Part shown: positions 59,898 to 64,000 of the stretch, piece by piece
How positions within the stretch are numbered: the stretch's first letter is position 1
How the letters are laid out: the number at the start of each line of letters is the position of its first letter
Program-made: the position numbers and the translations under genes
Assembly: GCA_018857735.1 (NCBI GenBank)
Contig: JABMCL010003852.1
Span: 217,501 to 281,500, forward strand
Direction: 5' to 3'
DNA length: 64,000 nucleotides
Origin: Alviniconcha marisindica
Taxonomy: Eukaryota; Mollusca; Gastropoda; Provannidae
Notes under the pieces: model-generated
Databases searched by the model: none
What the model was told of the DNA's origin: nothing
Seen by the model: only the letters and a program-made list of their open reading frames with translations

Positions 59898-60149
59898 TTT
59901 TACGACCCGTAATCACATTACCTGATGCAAAACAACGTTTGTGTCAGGCAGAAGATAATGACGCTTCTTGCACAGATTGCTGCGAATGGCTGGAGCTTCT
60001 TCCAAGGGTGGCTTCTCTCGCTTTGGGTGTTCGCAAATATCGCACACCCGGGAACCACAGGTGATGTCGTCTCGGAGATAGTGCTCCCTCACAATCTTCA
60101 TCACCCCTCCCCGCTTCGTTTTCTTGATAAACACTTTGGAAGTCTGCAT
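33679..60149 (-). CDS. DIS3: DIS3 (RRP44), catalytic exonuclease/endonuclease of the RNA exosome; whole gene, 21 visible coding exons
   Basis: The product is the processive 3'-5' exoribonuclease and PIN endonuclease of the nuclear exosome. Seen: 21 exons read in order as PIN (about residues 1-190), cold-shock domains, RNB (about 400-760) and S1 (about 780-888). PIN acidic residues D69, E97, D146 and D171 are present, as is a C-x4-C-x2-C motif at 31-39. The RNB acidic cluster (D417, D423, D425, D426) and the TSPIRR segment are kept. The visible sum is 888 aa against 958 in human. The difference is mainly a missing stretch of the first cold-shock domain between the exons at 53279-53352 and 49877-50032, and a short C-terminus. 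Splice phases agree at every junction. One exon (47116-47263) has a 1-nt insertion, and its intron starts with GC. The gene could be functional if these are assembly errors, or broken if they are real. Residue numbers here assume the frameshift is corrected. Confidence 0.96.
33856..34240. repeat. 72-bp array at the DIS3 exon 21 acceptor
   Basis: About five units of CAACCAGTCTGTCCATTAGC, TGGTCAACCAATCAAAACCA and GCCTACCCACC, starting 4-5 bp from the acceptor. Confidence 0.92.
34540..34912. repeat. Tandem duplication of about 185 bp in DIS3 intron 20
   Basis: Two copies containing CAGTGACACTGCCTTCGACA and AATGACTGAAACCACAAAC. Confidence 0.85.
35013..35171 (-). CDS. DIS3: DIS3 coding exon 20 (S1 domain)
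   Basis: A 159-nt exon for residues 779-831. [20 protein letters not shown] then EGTLF is the S1 RNA-binding fold. Phase 0, donor GTGAGA. Confidence 0.95.
35172..35935. other. DIS3 intron 19, unique part
   Basis: No repeat or gene recognised. Confidence 0.6.
35940..37085. repeat. 27-bp array in DIS3 intron 19
   Basis: About 43 units of GTGTGTACTGATAGACATAA then CAATGGT. The 27-bp unit keeps all frames open (for example a nonapeptide MCVLIDITM), so the long ORFs on both strands are artefacts. The array stops about 20 bp from the exon 19 donor. Confidence 0.97.
37107..37184 (-). CDS. DIS3: DIS3 coding exon 19
   Basis: A 78-nt exon for residues 753-778 ([20 protein letters not shown], then VNLHTQ), phase 0. 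The 27-bp array at 35940-37085 ends about 20 bp past its donor. Confidence 0.95.
37420..38240. repeat. Array in DIS3 intron 18 carrying copies of the exon 18 edge
   Basis: Six or seven units of 105-160 bp: CA repeats, CTCTACAACTGAAGTACACA, ACTACC, then GTTTTGTGCTTGGCCAACAA. The last block matches the exon 18 3' edge at 38268-38291 (GTTTTGTGCTTATCCAACAA). Confidence 0.9.
38267..38357 (-). CDS. DIS3: DIS3 coding exon 18 (RNB end)
   Basis: A 91-nt exon for residues 722-752 ([18 protein letters not shown], then LLDKHKTQ). Donor GTCAGC. A diverged copy of its 3' edge recurs in each unit of the array at 37420-38240. Confidence 0.95.
38512..38600 (+). repeat. Short dispersed AAT-headed repeat, copy 1
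   Basis: AAT repeats followed by TTCTAGGGCACCCATCTACC and GCGCTTTAC. Other copies are at 59620-59690 (plus), 50049-50105 (plus) and 49066-49132 (minus). Confidence 0.7.
38857..39100 (+). repeat. 75-bp tandem repeat with an open acidic frame
   Basis: Three units in the antisense direction within DIS3 intron 17. Because 75 is divisible by three, one frame is open for 102 codons: [20 protein letters not shown] and two variants, then 30 other residues to a stop at a C run. The unit's silent-looking variation is mild. Most likely noncoding, but it is the one array whose frame is both maintained and compositionally protein-like. Confidence 0.6.
39233..39271 (+). repeat. G homopolymer of about 37
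   Basis: An exceptional uninterrupted G run in DIS3 intron 17, the longest of roughly fifteen G or C tracts over 10 nt in the window. Confidence 0.95.
39593..39813 (-). CDS. DIS3: DIS3 coding exon 17 (RNB C-terminal part)
   Basis: A 221-nt exon for residues 649-721 plus two bases. It contains [14 protein letters not shown] and [11 protein letters not shown], hallmark RNB residues. Three decayed copies of its 5' edge with acceptor lie upstream at 39921, 40065 and 40203. Confidence 0.96.
39814..40260. repeat. 140-bp array carrying copies of the DIS3 exon 17 5' edge
   Basis: Three decayed copies of exon edge plus acceptor (39921-39960, 40065-40104, 40203-40242), separated by TTTACTCTCTGACAAAT and CATTGACTGGGTGTA sequence. 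A (GT)n run follows at 40291-40420. Confidence 0.92.
40767..40923 (-). CDS. DIS3: DIS3 coding exon 16 (RNB)
   Basis: A 157-nt exon for residues 596-648 ([20 protein letters not shown], then [20 protein letters not shown]). Ends in phase 0 at GTCCGT. Confidence 0.95.
41500..41992. mobile_element. Foldback element with arms of about 200 bp
   Basis: The left arm (about 41515-41720) and right arm (about 41783-41990) are inverted copies: TTGGAGGAATGAGTGAACAA against TTGTTCACTCATTCCTCCAA, and CGAAACACAAGGAAACAA against TTGTTTCCTTGTGTTTCG. The loop is about 60 bp. No ORF. It sits in DIS3 intron 15; part of one arm also occurs at 29277-29400. Confidence 0.8.
42204..42325 (+). repeat. Dispersed repeat shared with 54814-54995
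   Basis: AAGGGAGTTAATCGGTGCTC, ACTCTCACCTGGCATGCATG and AAATACAAGGTACATAAACT occur in the same order at 54814-54995, where the central 30-bp block is tripled. Confidence 0.8.
42797..42883 (-). CDS. DIS3: DIS3 coding exon 15 (RNB)
   Basis: An 87-nt exon for residues 567-595 plus two bases ([20 protein letters not shown], then IDVQVKEL). Donor GTAAAA. A roughly 56-bp array begins just upstream of the acceptor. Confidence 0.95.
42886..43260. repeat. 56-bp array at the DIS3 exon 15 acceptor
   Basis: About six units of CACAGTGCAACTGAAACACT and GCCTTAAGACCATGTGAACA, starting within 10 bp of the acceptor. Confidence 0.92.
43300..43430. repeat. (CA)n microsatellites
   Basis: Two CA runs at 43307-43328 and 43371-43428. 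Confidence 0.95.
43752..43879 (-). CDS. DIS3: DIS3 coding exon 14 (RNB)
   Basis: A 128-nt exon for residues 525-566 plus two bases ([14 protein letters not shown], then [15 protein letters not shown]). Its acceptor region is duplicated upstream at about 43972-44060. Confidence 0.94.
43877..44060. repeat. 95-bp tandem duplication at the DIS3 exon 14 acceptor
   Basis: GCCTAGAAACACACAGATAC and the following 70 bp occur twice. The second copy repeats the acceptor TTTCTAG and the first exon bases. Confidence 0.88.
44287..44330 (-). pseudogene. Decayed copy of the DIS3 exon 13 3' end
   Basis: ACCTTGGAATGAATGACGCT then TTTCACAAATTGTGGTTTC matches ACCTTGGAGTAAATGATGCT and TTCATGAATCGTGGTTTCC at the exon 13 donor. 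The donor GT is retained. About 80% identical over 40 bp. Confidence 0.75.
44407..44494 (-). CDS. DIS3: DIS3 coding exon 13 (RNB)
   Basis: An 88-nt exon for residues 495-524 ([16 protein letters not shown], then KSIIYSK). Donor GTGGGC. A decayed copy of its 3' end plus donor lies about 110 bp downstream, at 44287-44330. Confidence 0.94.
44872..44936 (-). CDS. DIS3: DIS3 coding exon 12 (RNB)
   Basis: A 65-nt exon for residues 474-494 plus two bases ([21 protein letters not shown], then the start of R495). Donor GTATGC. Confidence 0.94.
45357..45450. repeat. 21-22-bp repeat beyond the DIS3 exon 11 donor
   Basis: Four units of CATCACCATGACATCATCAA. Confidence 0.9.
45466..45567 (-). CDS. DIS3: DIS3 coding exon 11 (RNB)
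   Basis: A 102-nt exon for residues 440-473 ([19 protein letters not shown], then SRGTTVYL), phase 0. Donor GTGAGC. A 21-22-bp array sits just beyond the donor. Confidence 0.95.
46375..46491 (-). CDS. DIS3: DIS3 coding exon 10 (RNB catalytic centre)
   Basis: A 117-nt exon for residues 401-439, phase 0. [17 protein letters not shown] carries the acidic cluster that coordinates Mg2+ in the RNB exonuclease site. Nothing in the site is altered. Confidence 0.96.
47116..47263 (-). CDS. DIS3: DIS3 coding exon 9, with a 1-nt frameshift and a GC donor
   Basis: The expected product is 49 residues ([20 protein letters not shown]... to PWTITDE), needing 147 nt; the exon is 148 nt. The extra base lies in a pyrimidine run at about 47223-47232, and tandem copies of the same sequence upstream lack it. 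The intron after GACGAG begins GCAGGA, so a GC-AG intron is inferred; ITDE joins [11 protein letters not shown] at the human spacing. The first 63 nt of the exon, with the acceptor, form the unit of the array at 47264-47960. Confidence 0.9.
47264..47960 (-). repeat. Array of DIS3 exon 9 5' ends with acceptors
   Basis: Seven or eight units of 70-85 bp. On the minus strand each reads ...TTATAACAG|GGTCACTTTG, the first 63 nt of exon 9, then TATTATATTATAACAG and the next copy. The acceptor AG and the codons for [18 protein letters not shown] are kept in most units. None has the extra base seen in exon 9 itself. Confidence 0.95.
47995..48495. repeat. 100-120-bp array, distantly related to the exon 9 array
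   Basis: Five units of TTCTCTCACAAAGTGACCCT, GTCATAACACAGCGACA, GTCCTTTCCAAAGTCCAGCT, CTCTCAGTCAATGACTGTGC. The first and third blocks derive from the exon 9 unit. Confidence 0.9.
48675..48812 (-). CDS. DIS3: DIS3 coding exon 8 (second cold-shock domain)
   Basis: A 138-nt exon for residues 306-351, phase 0. It includes [20 protein letters not shown] and [15 protein letters not shown], near-identical to human. Donor GTAAAC. Confidence 0.94.
49066..49132 (-). repeat. Short dispersed AAT-headed repeat, copy 2
   Basis: On the minus strand AATAGTAATGATGG, then GTAAAGCGCCTACCCTGCGG and CTCAAAGCGCTGAAG. Confidence 0.7.
49205..49327 (-). CDS. DIS3: DIS3 coding exon 7 (second cold-shock domain)
   Basis: A 123-nt exon for residues 265-305, phase 0. 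It reads [18 protein letters not shown], the conserved start of the second cold-shock domain. Donor GTCAGC. Confidence 0.94.
49877..50032 (-). CDS. DIS3: DIS3 coding exon 6 (end of first cold-shock region, acidic linker)
   Basis: A 156-nt exon for visible residues 213-264, phase 0 at both ends. It includes [20 protein letters not shown], which aligns with human HLNRAVHEDIVAVELLPK, followed by an acidic linker. Direct splicing from exon 5 would stay in frame but would delete the core of the first cold-shock domain. Confidence 0.94.
50049..50105 (+). repeat. Short dispersed AAT-headed repeat, copy 3
   Basis: AATGATAATAAGAGATTATT then GCGCCCCATCTTGTAGGAGC and CAGAGCGCTTACA. Begins about 15 bp upstream of the DIS3 exon 6 acceptor. 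Confidence 0.65.
50125..50240. repeat. 24-bp CA-rich repeat
   Basis: Four or five units of CACACACACATACCAAGACA then CCCA. Confidence 0.92.
50345..50540. repeat. 28-bp repeat
   Basis: About seven units of CTGACCGTGACATTGCAACT then GTGACATT. Confidence 0.92.
50565..52560. repeat. 35-bp satellite filling DIS3 intron 5
   Basis: About 57 units of CCATTCTATCCATGTGGACT, CTCCTCCCTCTCTCA. The right third has shorter units (31-33 bp). On the minus strand each unit contains ATG|GTGAGA, a donor-like motif. The unit has no stop in the plus frames, giving three overlapping ORFs of 660-750 codons that are artefacts. Confidence 0.97.
52695..52940. repeat. 48-bp repeat
   Basis: Five units of GACTGCCAAATGCAAGTGAA, AGGTTAAATGTGTGAGTGGT, ATGAGA. 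Confidence 0.93.
53279..53352 (-). CDS. DIS3: DIS3 coding exon 5 (end of PIN, start of first cold-shock region)
   Basis: A 74-nt exon for residues 188-212 ([20 protein letters not shown] then PLSKV). The donor GTAAGT is strong and leaves phase 0. Human DIS3 has about 55 more residues before the next visible exon's sequence. That stretch is not found between here and 50032. Confidence 0.93.
53545..53895. repeat. 30-bp repeat in DIS3 intron 4
   Basis: About 12 units of ACTACAACCTGAACCATTTT then GGAGGACAAA. Confidence 0.95.
54112..54380. repeat. 86-bp repeat in DIS3 intron 4
   Basis: Three units with GCGGTTCATAAAACAGCTTC, CAGGCATAGTCTGGACAAAC and GACAGACACAGTGATTCCAG. Confidence 0.93.
54395..54440 (+). 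repeat. Degenerate tRNA-like head
   Basis: GTGGCTCAAAGTC and GGGGTTCAAATCTC resemble A and B boxes at tRNA spacing. Probably a worn SINE. Confidence 0.35.
54814..54995 (+). repeat. Dispersed repeat with internal 30-bp triplication
   Basis: Partner of 42204-42325. The block CGATCGAAAGACATCACACA then AAGATAAAAACTG is present three times here. Confidence 0.85.
55090..55265 (-). CDS. DIS3: DIS3 coding exon 4 (PIN)
   Basis: A 176-nt exon for residues 129-188. It carries NDRNDRAIR (D146) and VILLTND (D171), the last two acidic PIN positions. It begins with one base that completes Lys129 and ends in phase 1 at GTACTT. Confidence 0.95.
55994..56281 (+). mobile_element. Candidate solo LTR
   Basis: Begins TGTAAC and ends TTTACA, forming the short inverted TG...CA ends typical of LTRs. 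It is flanked by TATA on both sides (possible 4-bp duplication, in AT-rich DNA) and contains AATAAA at about 56201. No second LTR or internal ORF. Lies in DIS3 intron 3, antisense to the gene. Confidence 0.45.
56496..56932 (-). mobile_element. tRNA-derived SINE with tandemly repeated tail
   Basis: Same family as 5865-6186. The tail side (56496-56650) holds three partial tail units in tandem (GATAAGTAAGTAAACATGGT and variants) before one full body. A and B boxes are near the right end. Confidence 0.8.
57514..57608 (-). CDS. DIS3: DIS3 coding exon 3 (PIN)
   Basis: A 95-nt exon for residues 98-128 plus two bases of codon 129 ([12 protein letters not shown]... to EFNK). Donor GTCAGT. Its 5' edge, including the acceptor, is copied many times in the array just upstream at 57966-58445. 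Confidence 0.95.
57625..57937 (-). mobile_element. tRNA-derived SINE in DIS3 intron
   Basis: Same family, inserted just upstream of DIS3 exon 3 in the same orientation as the gene. Head at about 57880-57937, tail at 57625. Confidence 0.85.
57966..58445 (-). repeat. 45-bp array of DIS3 exon 3 5' ends with acceptors
   Basis: About ten units. On the minus strand each reads TTTACAG|GTGAAGCACAG then GAGTATAAAAATTCAGGTTG. The first 16-18 exon bases (VKHRSI) and the acceptor AG are preserved; the first unit retains 29 exon bases (to AAAAGTG). Confidence 0.95.
58698..58760 (-). CDS. DIS3: DIS3 coding exon 2 (PIN)
   Basis: A 63-nt exon for residues 77-97, phase 0 at both ends. It includes the conserved LQTVLEE with the catalytic Glu at 97. 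Acceptor TTTTCAG, donor GTGAAT. Confidence 0.95.
58846..58935. repeat. (TG)n microsatellite
   Basis: TG run with GCATGCATG interruptions. Confidence 0.95.
58940..59619. other. DIS3 intron 1, nothing coding recognised
   Basis: Unique sequence with G-rich stretches near 59200-59240 and 59560-59600. The part 59290-59550 is CpG-poor and has GC content like coding DNA, but every frame is interrupted. Confidence 0.45.
59620..59690 (+). repeat. Short dispersed AAT-headed repeat, copy 4
   Basis: AATAATAATAATGGGCATTT then CTAAAGCACCTACCTGCAGC and TCAAAGTGCTG. Confidence 0.7.
59833..59892. repeat. (CA)n microsatellite
   Basis: About 30 CA units just past the DIS3 exon 1 donor. Confidence 0.97.
59922..60149 (-). 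CDS. DIS3: DIS3 coding exon 1: start and first half of PIN domain
   Basis: Encodes residues 1-76. The start ATG is chosen because the following residues ([19 protein letters not shown]) match the conserved DIS3 N-terminus. Three cysteines (31, 36, 39) form the CR3-type motif that helps the PIN domain bind the exosome. LLPDTNV places the catalytic Asp at 69, as in human. The exon ends in phase 0 at a GTAATG donor. A good acceptor about 40 nt upstream of the ATG, near 60189, suggests at least one 5' UTR intron. Confidence 0.96.
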
Positions 60150-60606
60150 TGTAATAAAGTTAATAAGCCCAACAACAAGTGAGATTCTGAAATTTCAACC
60201 GATGTTATGGCCGAAAAATGAAATGCAAACCAGCACACAACACAGTACACACACGTGTGTTTCAGTGTTATTTGAAGGTAGGCAACTCTAGAAGATTACT
60301 TCACAAGAGGGACGACTCCTACTGACTGCATCAAATTGAGGCAGTAATTTCAAATATCGAAAAGGTCTTTGCAGAGCGTCAACCAAAAAAAGTGCTTAAA
60401 AGTCAGTGAATACAGGTAAAAGTATCGAAGGATTCACCTGTAATTTTGAACTATAAACATTACTTTATTATTCCTGTCTTTGAATAGGACTCGGGCAGAA
60501 GAACTTTTGCTGTACCAGCAACAGACAGACAGGTCTTCCCCGGCACGTGTTGAAACGCCTCCATGAAACTTGCCATGTCCAGCTCCGTCCCAGGCTTCCT
60601 TCGCGT
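60060..60606 (-). other. Candidate 5' UTR exon of DIS3 with a 38-codon upstream ORF
   Basis: On the minus strand a CAG|GTGAATC donor (exon end 60438) and an AAATTTCAG acceptor near 60189 could form a 5' UTR intron ahead of the DIS3 start at 60149. Within the proposed exon, an ATG at 60576 opens 38 codons (MASFMEAFQHVPGK, then SYSKTGIIK) ending at TAA 60060-60062 of the ...60 kb block, that is 60460-60462. The frame is also open upstream of the ATG to an acceptor-like CTCTAG near 60607. It could therefore be a 3' coding exon of another gene. No family recognised. Confidence 0.3.
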
Positions 60607-60619
60607 CTAGAGTTCAAAG

Positions 60620-61735
60620 TGTTGTTGTGTTAAACTCATTGTTTTTATTCAGTACGCTGGTTCAAGTTCAGTTCCTGCATGTGTGCATTTATAATCAAAA
60701 TTAATGTATTTATTATTTTTATAAACAAATCACCATTCTGTACATGCGTGCCACTGCCAGGTAAAACACACACACACATGTATACACATTCACACACACA
60801 CAAAACACACATACACATTCACACACACACACATGTAGTGATGTACACTTGAACTTGACCCCCTGAAGTTGTGTCATTATCATACTTCAAACAAGATCAC
60901 CATGCTGTACAGGTTTGTAGGTGGTCTGTTTGACAGCAAACCCAGAGAGGGAACTCTCATCTTCACCCAAAACACTACCTGTGGCCAACAGACCAAGTTC
61001 CTCATCCCCTATTCCAAACTGAAACTGAAATCCACAAAACTAGTTTGTTCCTATCAGCAAGCTTTCAGATACCGAGAAGCCAGGCCTTCAGATCCACCGT
61101 TGTCATTGAGACATGGCTGCTCAGGAACATCTGGTTTGCCCTGTTGCCTGTTTTTACAATTTTAGCCTGCTTTCCTGTACCATCCCTAGGTTTTATTCAG
61201 TTGTTTTTTTTATAGTGTTTTTATTTACGCACACTGCCAGTTGTGGAATGTTGCCCAAACTACTAGGATTCCCACAGTTACCAGTATGAAGAAGCGCATC
61301 TGAGTCTTTAATCCCAGCGGGAACATTCCTTGCTTTTTCAGTGCTGTTCCAGGAGGAATGCAAAGTTCCGTTGCTGTCGTTTTTACTTTTTTTTAGTCTT
61401 CAGTCTCTTTAAAGTTTAACTTCAAGAACGTCTTCAGTCCAGGGAGTACTATTACTAATTTTATGATTACCATTCAAATTTTTCAGCACTTTTCAATCTC
61501 TTCATTTCAAGAACAATCTTGAATGAACATGCAAGGTACATGATGCAGACTTTGCTATTCACTATTTTCAATTCAGTTTTTAATTAAACCTTGCCAGAAA
61601 CAGTAAATCACTAAATGATGCACTCACTGTTGTTTACTTATTATTGTTGTGTGTGTGTGTGCTGGGGGGGGGGGGGGGTAGCGTACGTACTGTTCACTGT
61701 TTGCAGCAGTGTCTGTTTCATTATTTTGCAGTAGT
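60620..61735. other. Intergenic region between DIS3 and the plus-strand gene
   Basis: CA repeats at 60762-60835 and a G tract at 61661-61677. No TATA or clear CpG island; no gene seen in 60850-61600 although one 98-codon frame is open there. Confidence 0.4.
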
Positions 61736-61757
61736 GTAACTGTAAGTACTCTGCAAG

Positions 61758-61895
61758 ATGCCTACTGGACAGTATGTCGCTATGGGAGTGTACGTGGACA
61801 AGAAGAAGTTGCCCGAGTACAAGATCAAGGACAAGATTTATACAGAGGTGGACCTGCATGGACCTACTTCTTACATTGTGGAGGAGGATGGACAG
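61758..61895 (+). CDS. Unrecognised small gene, exon 1 (start)
   Basis: The ATG at 61758 opens 46 codons (MPTGQYVAMGVYVDKKKLPE, then YKIKDKIYTEVDL) and ends in phase 0 at CAG|GTACTA. A TTTTGCAG acceptor at about 61735 suggests an upstream 5' UTR exon. The sequence looks beta-rich with repeated VYVD-like motifs and has no signal peptide. It lies head-to-head with DIS3, 1.6 kb from the DIS3 start, so the two could share a control region. I do not recognise the family. Confidence 0.6.
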
Positions 61896-62919
61896 GTACT
61901 ACTGTTTGATACGTTAGTTATTTAATACAATAATAGTAGTGAAATACTCAAAGTAGCGTAGGGTTTGGCTCTTTTTTTATACATGTATGTGTCACCATGC
62001 TGAACAGTGGTACTGGTAGGTTTGTGCCGTATGTAACTGCTCTGTTGTTTGTACCATGCTTCTTCAGTTCTTGTGTATTGACCAGTGAACTGCTTGAAGT
62101 TGAAATTGTACATAACTTTTCTTTATTGGTACGTTATGTCATTACCAGACTGCCCACTGTATTCACATTAATTAGTATAAGTCATATGGGGATGGACATT
62201 CACCAGCTTTTGTTTGGTTGGTTTTGTATTTTGATTTTTGTACAAGTCTATGATCTGTGGGCTCAACCCTTAATTATGGCTATTTTGTTTCACTCTCGGT
62301 CCATAATCTTTCTCAAAGAGTCAAATGCTTGCATTTAAAACACACACACACACGCACACACAAACCACTAATATTACTGTTATTAGTAATAAGTAATATG
62401 GGCACTAGTAGTACTGCGGTTAATTTGGCTTGTGACCAGCCTTTTTCTCATTCCAAAATGTCTTTTAAAGTGTGACTTTTTAACTCAGTACTCTGACCAC
62501 TGAAGCTTCTTTTCTCTTCATGGTTGGTGAGTTAAATGGCTATCATGTGTTCTGTCACCCAATTTAACAAGATGATTACCAATGTGACTGCTGCTCCTCT
62601 GTCAAATATTTGAAAAGCAAGTGTACTGGTTATGCCAGACACTCATGTATTATATATATATAATAAATTCCTTCAAGTCATCCTAGTCTAATCTGTGAAG
62701 TGTGTTAAGTGTGATCCAAAGCCCCCCCCCCCCCCCACCCCCAAACCATGTCATCCACTGATCCAGTCAAATGACCAACTCATTGTGTGACCCACCTGTA
62801 GTGAATCCCACAGCTGGTTGCATAGTGATAGTTGGGTTTTGACTTTGTTTATGCACGCAAGCATGCATGCATGCATACACAATACAATAACGAATGGTTC
62901 TTTGTGTTTCACTTTTCAG
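61896..62919. other. Intron of the plus-strand gene
   Basis: Unique AT-rich sequence with a C tract at 62723-62737 and short ATGC repeats near 62860. Confidence 0.5.
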
Positions 62920-63039
62920 AAGTATCCTGTCCTTCCCTTTGAAATTAGCATCCAGCTGACGGCCCCCTTTGTGGTGTGGGTCACAGTCTATGTGGATGGG
63001 CAGACTGTCAGTTCCAGACCACTGAAGCATACTTGGTAA
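62920..63039 (+). CDS. Unrecognised small gene, exon 2
   Basis: A TTTTCAG acceptor followed by 40 codons in phase 0 (KYPVLPFEISIQLTAPFVVW, then VTVYVDGQTVSSRPLKHTW). The VYVDG pattern echoes VYVDK in exon 1, supporting one domain. At the end, TTG|GTAAGA is a good donor, in which case the exon ends at 63035 and the gene continues to the right. If not spliced, TAA at 63037 stops an 85-residue protein. I cannot decide between them. Confidence 0.6.
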   Translation, partial: KYPVLPFEISIQLTAPFVVWVTVYVDGQTVSSRPLKHTW

Positions 63040-63205
63040 GACAGCTAATCAGATGCCATGGTGCTATGTCTTTTACAGTGTTTTTGAAAAATCAATTTTG
63101 GGGCCTGTCAGATGCTTCACTTGCTCTGTAGTCTGCTACACACACACAGTGACACACACACACCACACCACATCTCCACCCCCACGCACACTGTATATAT
63201 ATATG

Positions 63206-64000
63206 TAATGGAGTGGAGTGGTAGAAGGACAGGACACAGGCAGCGGAGTCAGTAAAATGGAGACCACAGCAGGCGAACGGCAGCAATCAGGTTTTATTTG
63301 CTCAGCCGCAGACAATTTTCAGCACACCCAAAATCCTCACGCGCACGCATAGATAAGAGAACAGCGCGGGCCGCAAGGAACACACGCTATCGCTACAATA
63401 AAATCGGCCCTCTGGTCCACAAAATGGCTGACAATTGTGTTTCCTTGGCCCGCACAAATACAGTTTCCTCAACAATAACTAAACTAATTAAAACATGAAA
63501 AACATCAAATAAAAGCTACAGTTACAATCTTTTAAACCGTATAAACAACATGTACACCTATGACTTATTTTATTTACAACAAGAGTGGGAAGCGTTTCTT
63601 GCACCTGTCTATAAACAGATTCGTACAAACTAACACAATGTACAAAATATTAATGTCAATAAAACTTACATCGGAATAAAGTGCACGCTGCCACGGTTAA
63701 AATGGTACATAGCAATTACAATACAACGCTCTGTAAGAGAAGCAAGACACACTCAAAGACTAGCACTAAAACAATCGGTGCGAACTTTCGCCTGGGGCGC
63801 GTTATCTTAGTCGCAGCAGCGCTGATAGTGATATCAAGTAGTCTATGAATACAACTTAGCTTCTACAGTACACAATACTTAATAAGTTAATTTCAACCCA
63901 AAATAAACACTAAAAATGAAGTCAGCTAAGCAAAATACTATACGACAAAGCATTGATCGACACAGAATTACTTTAATCGAGTCAAAACAATGATTCACTA
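63206..64000 (-). mobile_element. Possible LTR edge running off the window
   Basis: TGTAATGGAG at 63206 follows a TATATA run. The minus strand has AATAAA near 63293 and would end CATTACA, as an LTR 3' end would. The right boundary is not in view and no retroviral-type ORF is seen, so this is tentative. Confidence 0.2.

Noticed and set aside
60869..61165. 98-codon plus-strand ORF
   Set aside because: No family, no splice or promoter context, and composition like intergenic sequence.

Overview
The window is eukaryotic nuclear DNA. It has spliced genes with GT-AG introns, tRNA-derived and 5S-derived SINEs, very dense micro- and minisatellites, and long G or C homopolymers. The coding sequences look metazoan. 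Repeat content and intron size fit a mollusc, perhaps a gastropod, but that is inference. There is no prokaryotic operon, CRISPR array or phage content.

Right half (33.7-60.2 kb, minus strand): one gene is recognised with high confidence. It is DIS3 (RRP44), the catalytic subunit of the nuclear RNA exosome. I could place 21 coding exons by protein similarity and splice phase, from the PIN-domain start at 60149 to the stop at 33679. Two defects stand out. No exon is visible for about 40-60 residues of the first cold-shock domain, between the exons at 53279 and 50032; that interval is filled by a 2-kb 35-bp array. The exon at 47116-47263 has one extra base that breaks the frame.

Left-centre (17.4-27.3 kb, minus strand): a second gene can be chained in frame from nine exons (about 677 aa). 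I do not recognise it. It has a long disordered Ser/Pro-rich N-terminal half and a compact C-terminal half. A further minus-strand exon at 8977-9223 encodes an acidic stretch and a transmembrane helix. Its last residues and stop codon lie in a dispersed repeat. It may be an alternative 3' end of this gene or a different gene.

Right edge (61.7-63.0 kb, plus strand): two exons of a small unrecognised gene lie head-to-head with DIS3. The left edge (0.8-1.9 kb) is CpG-rich and may hold a 5' exon of a minus-strand gene that runs off the window. A CRE plus TATA pair at 6.3 kb precedes an 81-codon ORF.

The most unusual signal is a relation between exons and tandem repeats. In both genes, several arrays abut an exon border and the repeat unit contains a copy of that exon edge, often with its splice site. 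Clear cases are DIS3 exons 3, 9, 17 and 18, and weaker ones are exons 13, 14 and the donors of the second gene. Some arrays therefore hold 3-11 decoy splice sites next to the real one. The remaining space is satellites, SINEs, a foldback element, a candidate solo LTR, and sequence in which I see nothing.
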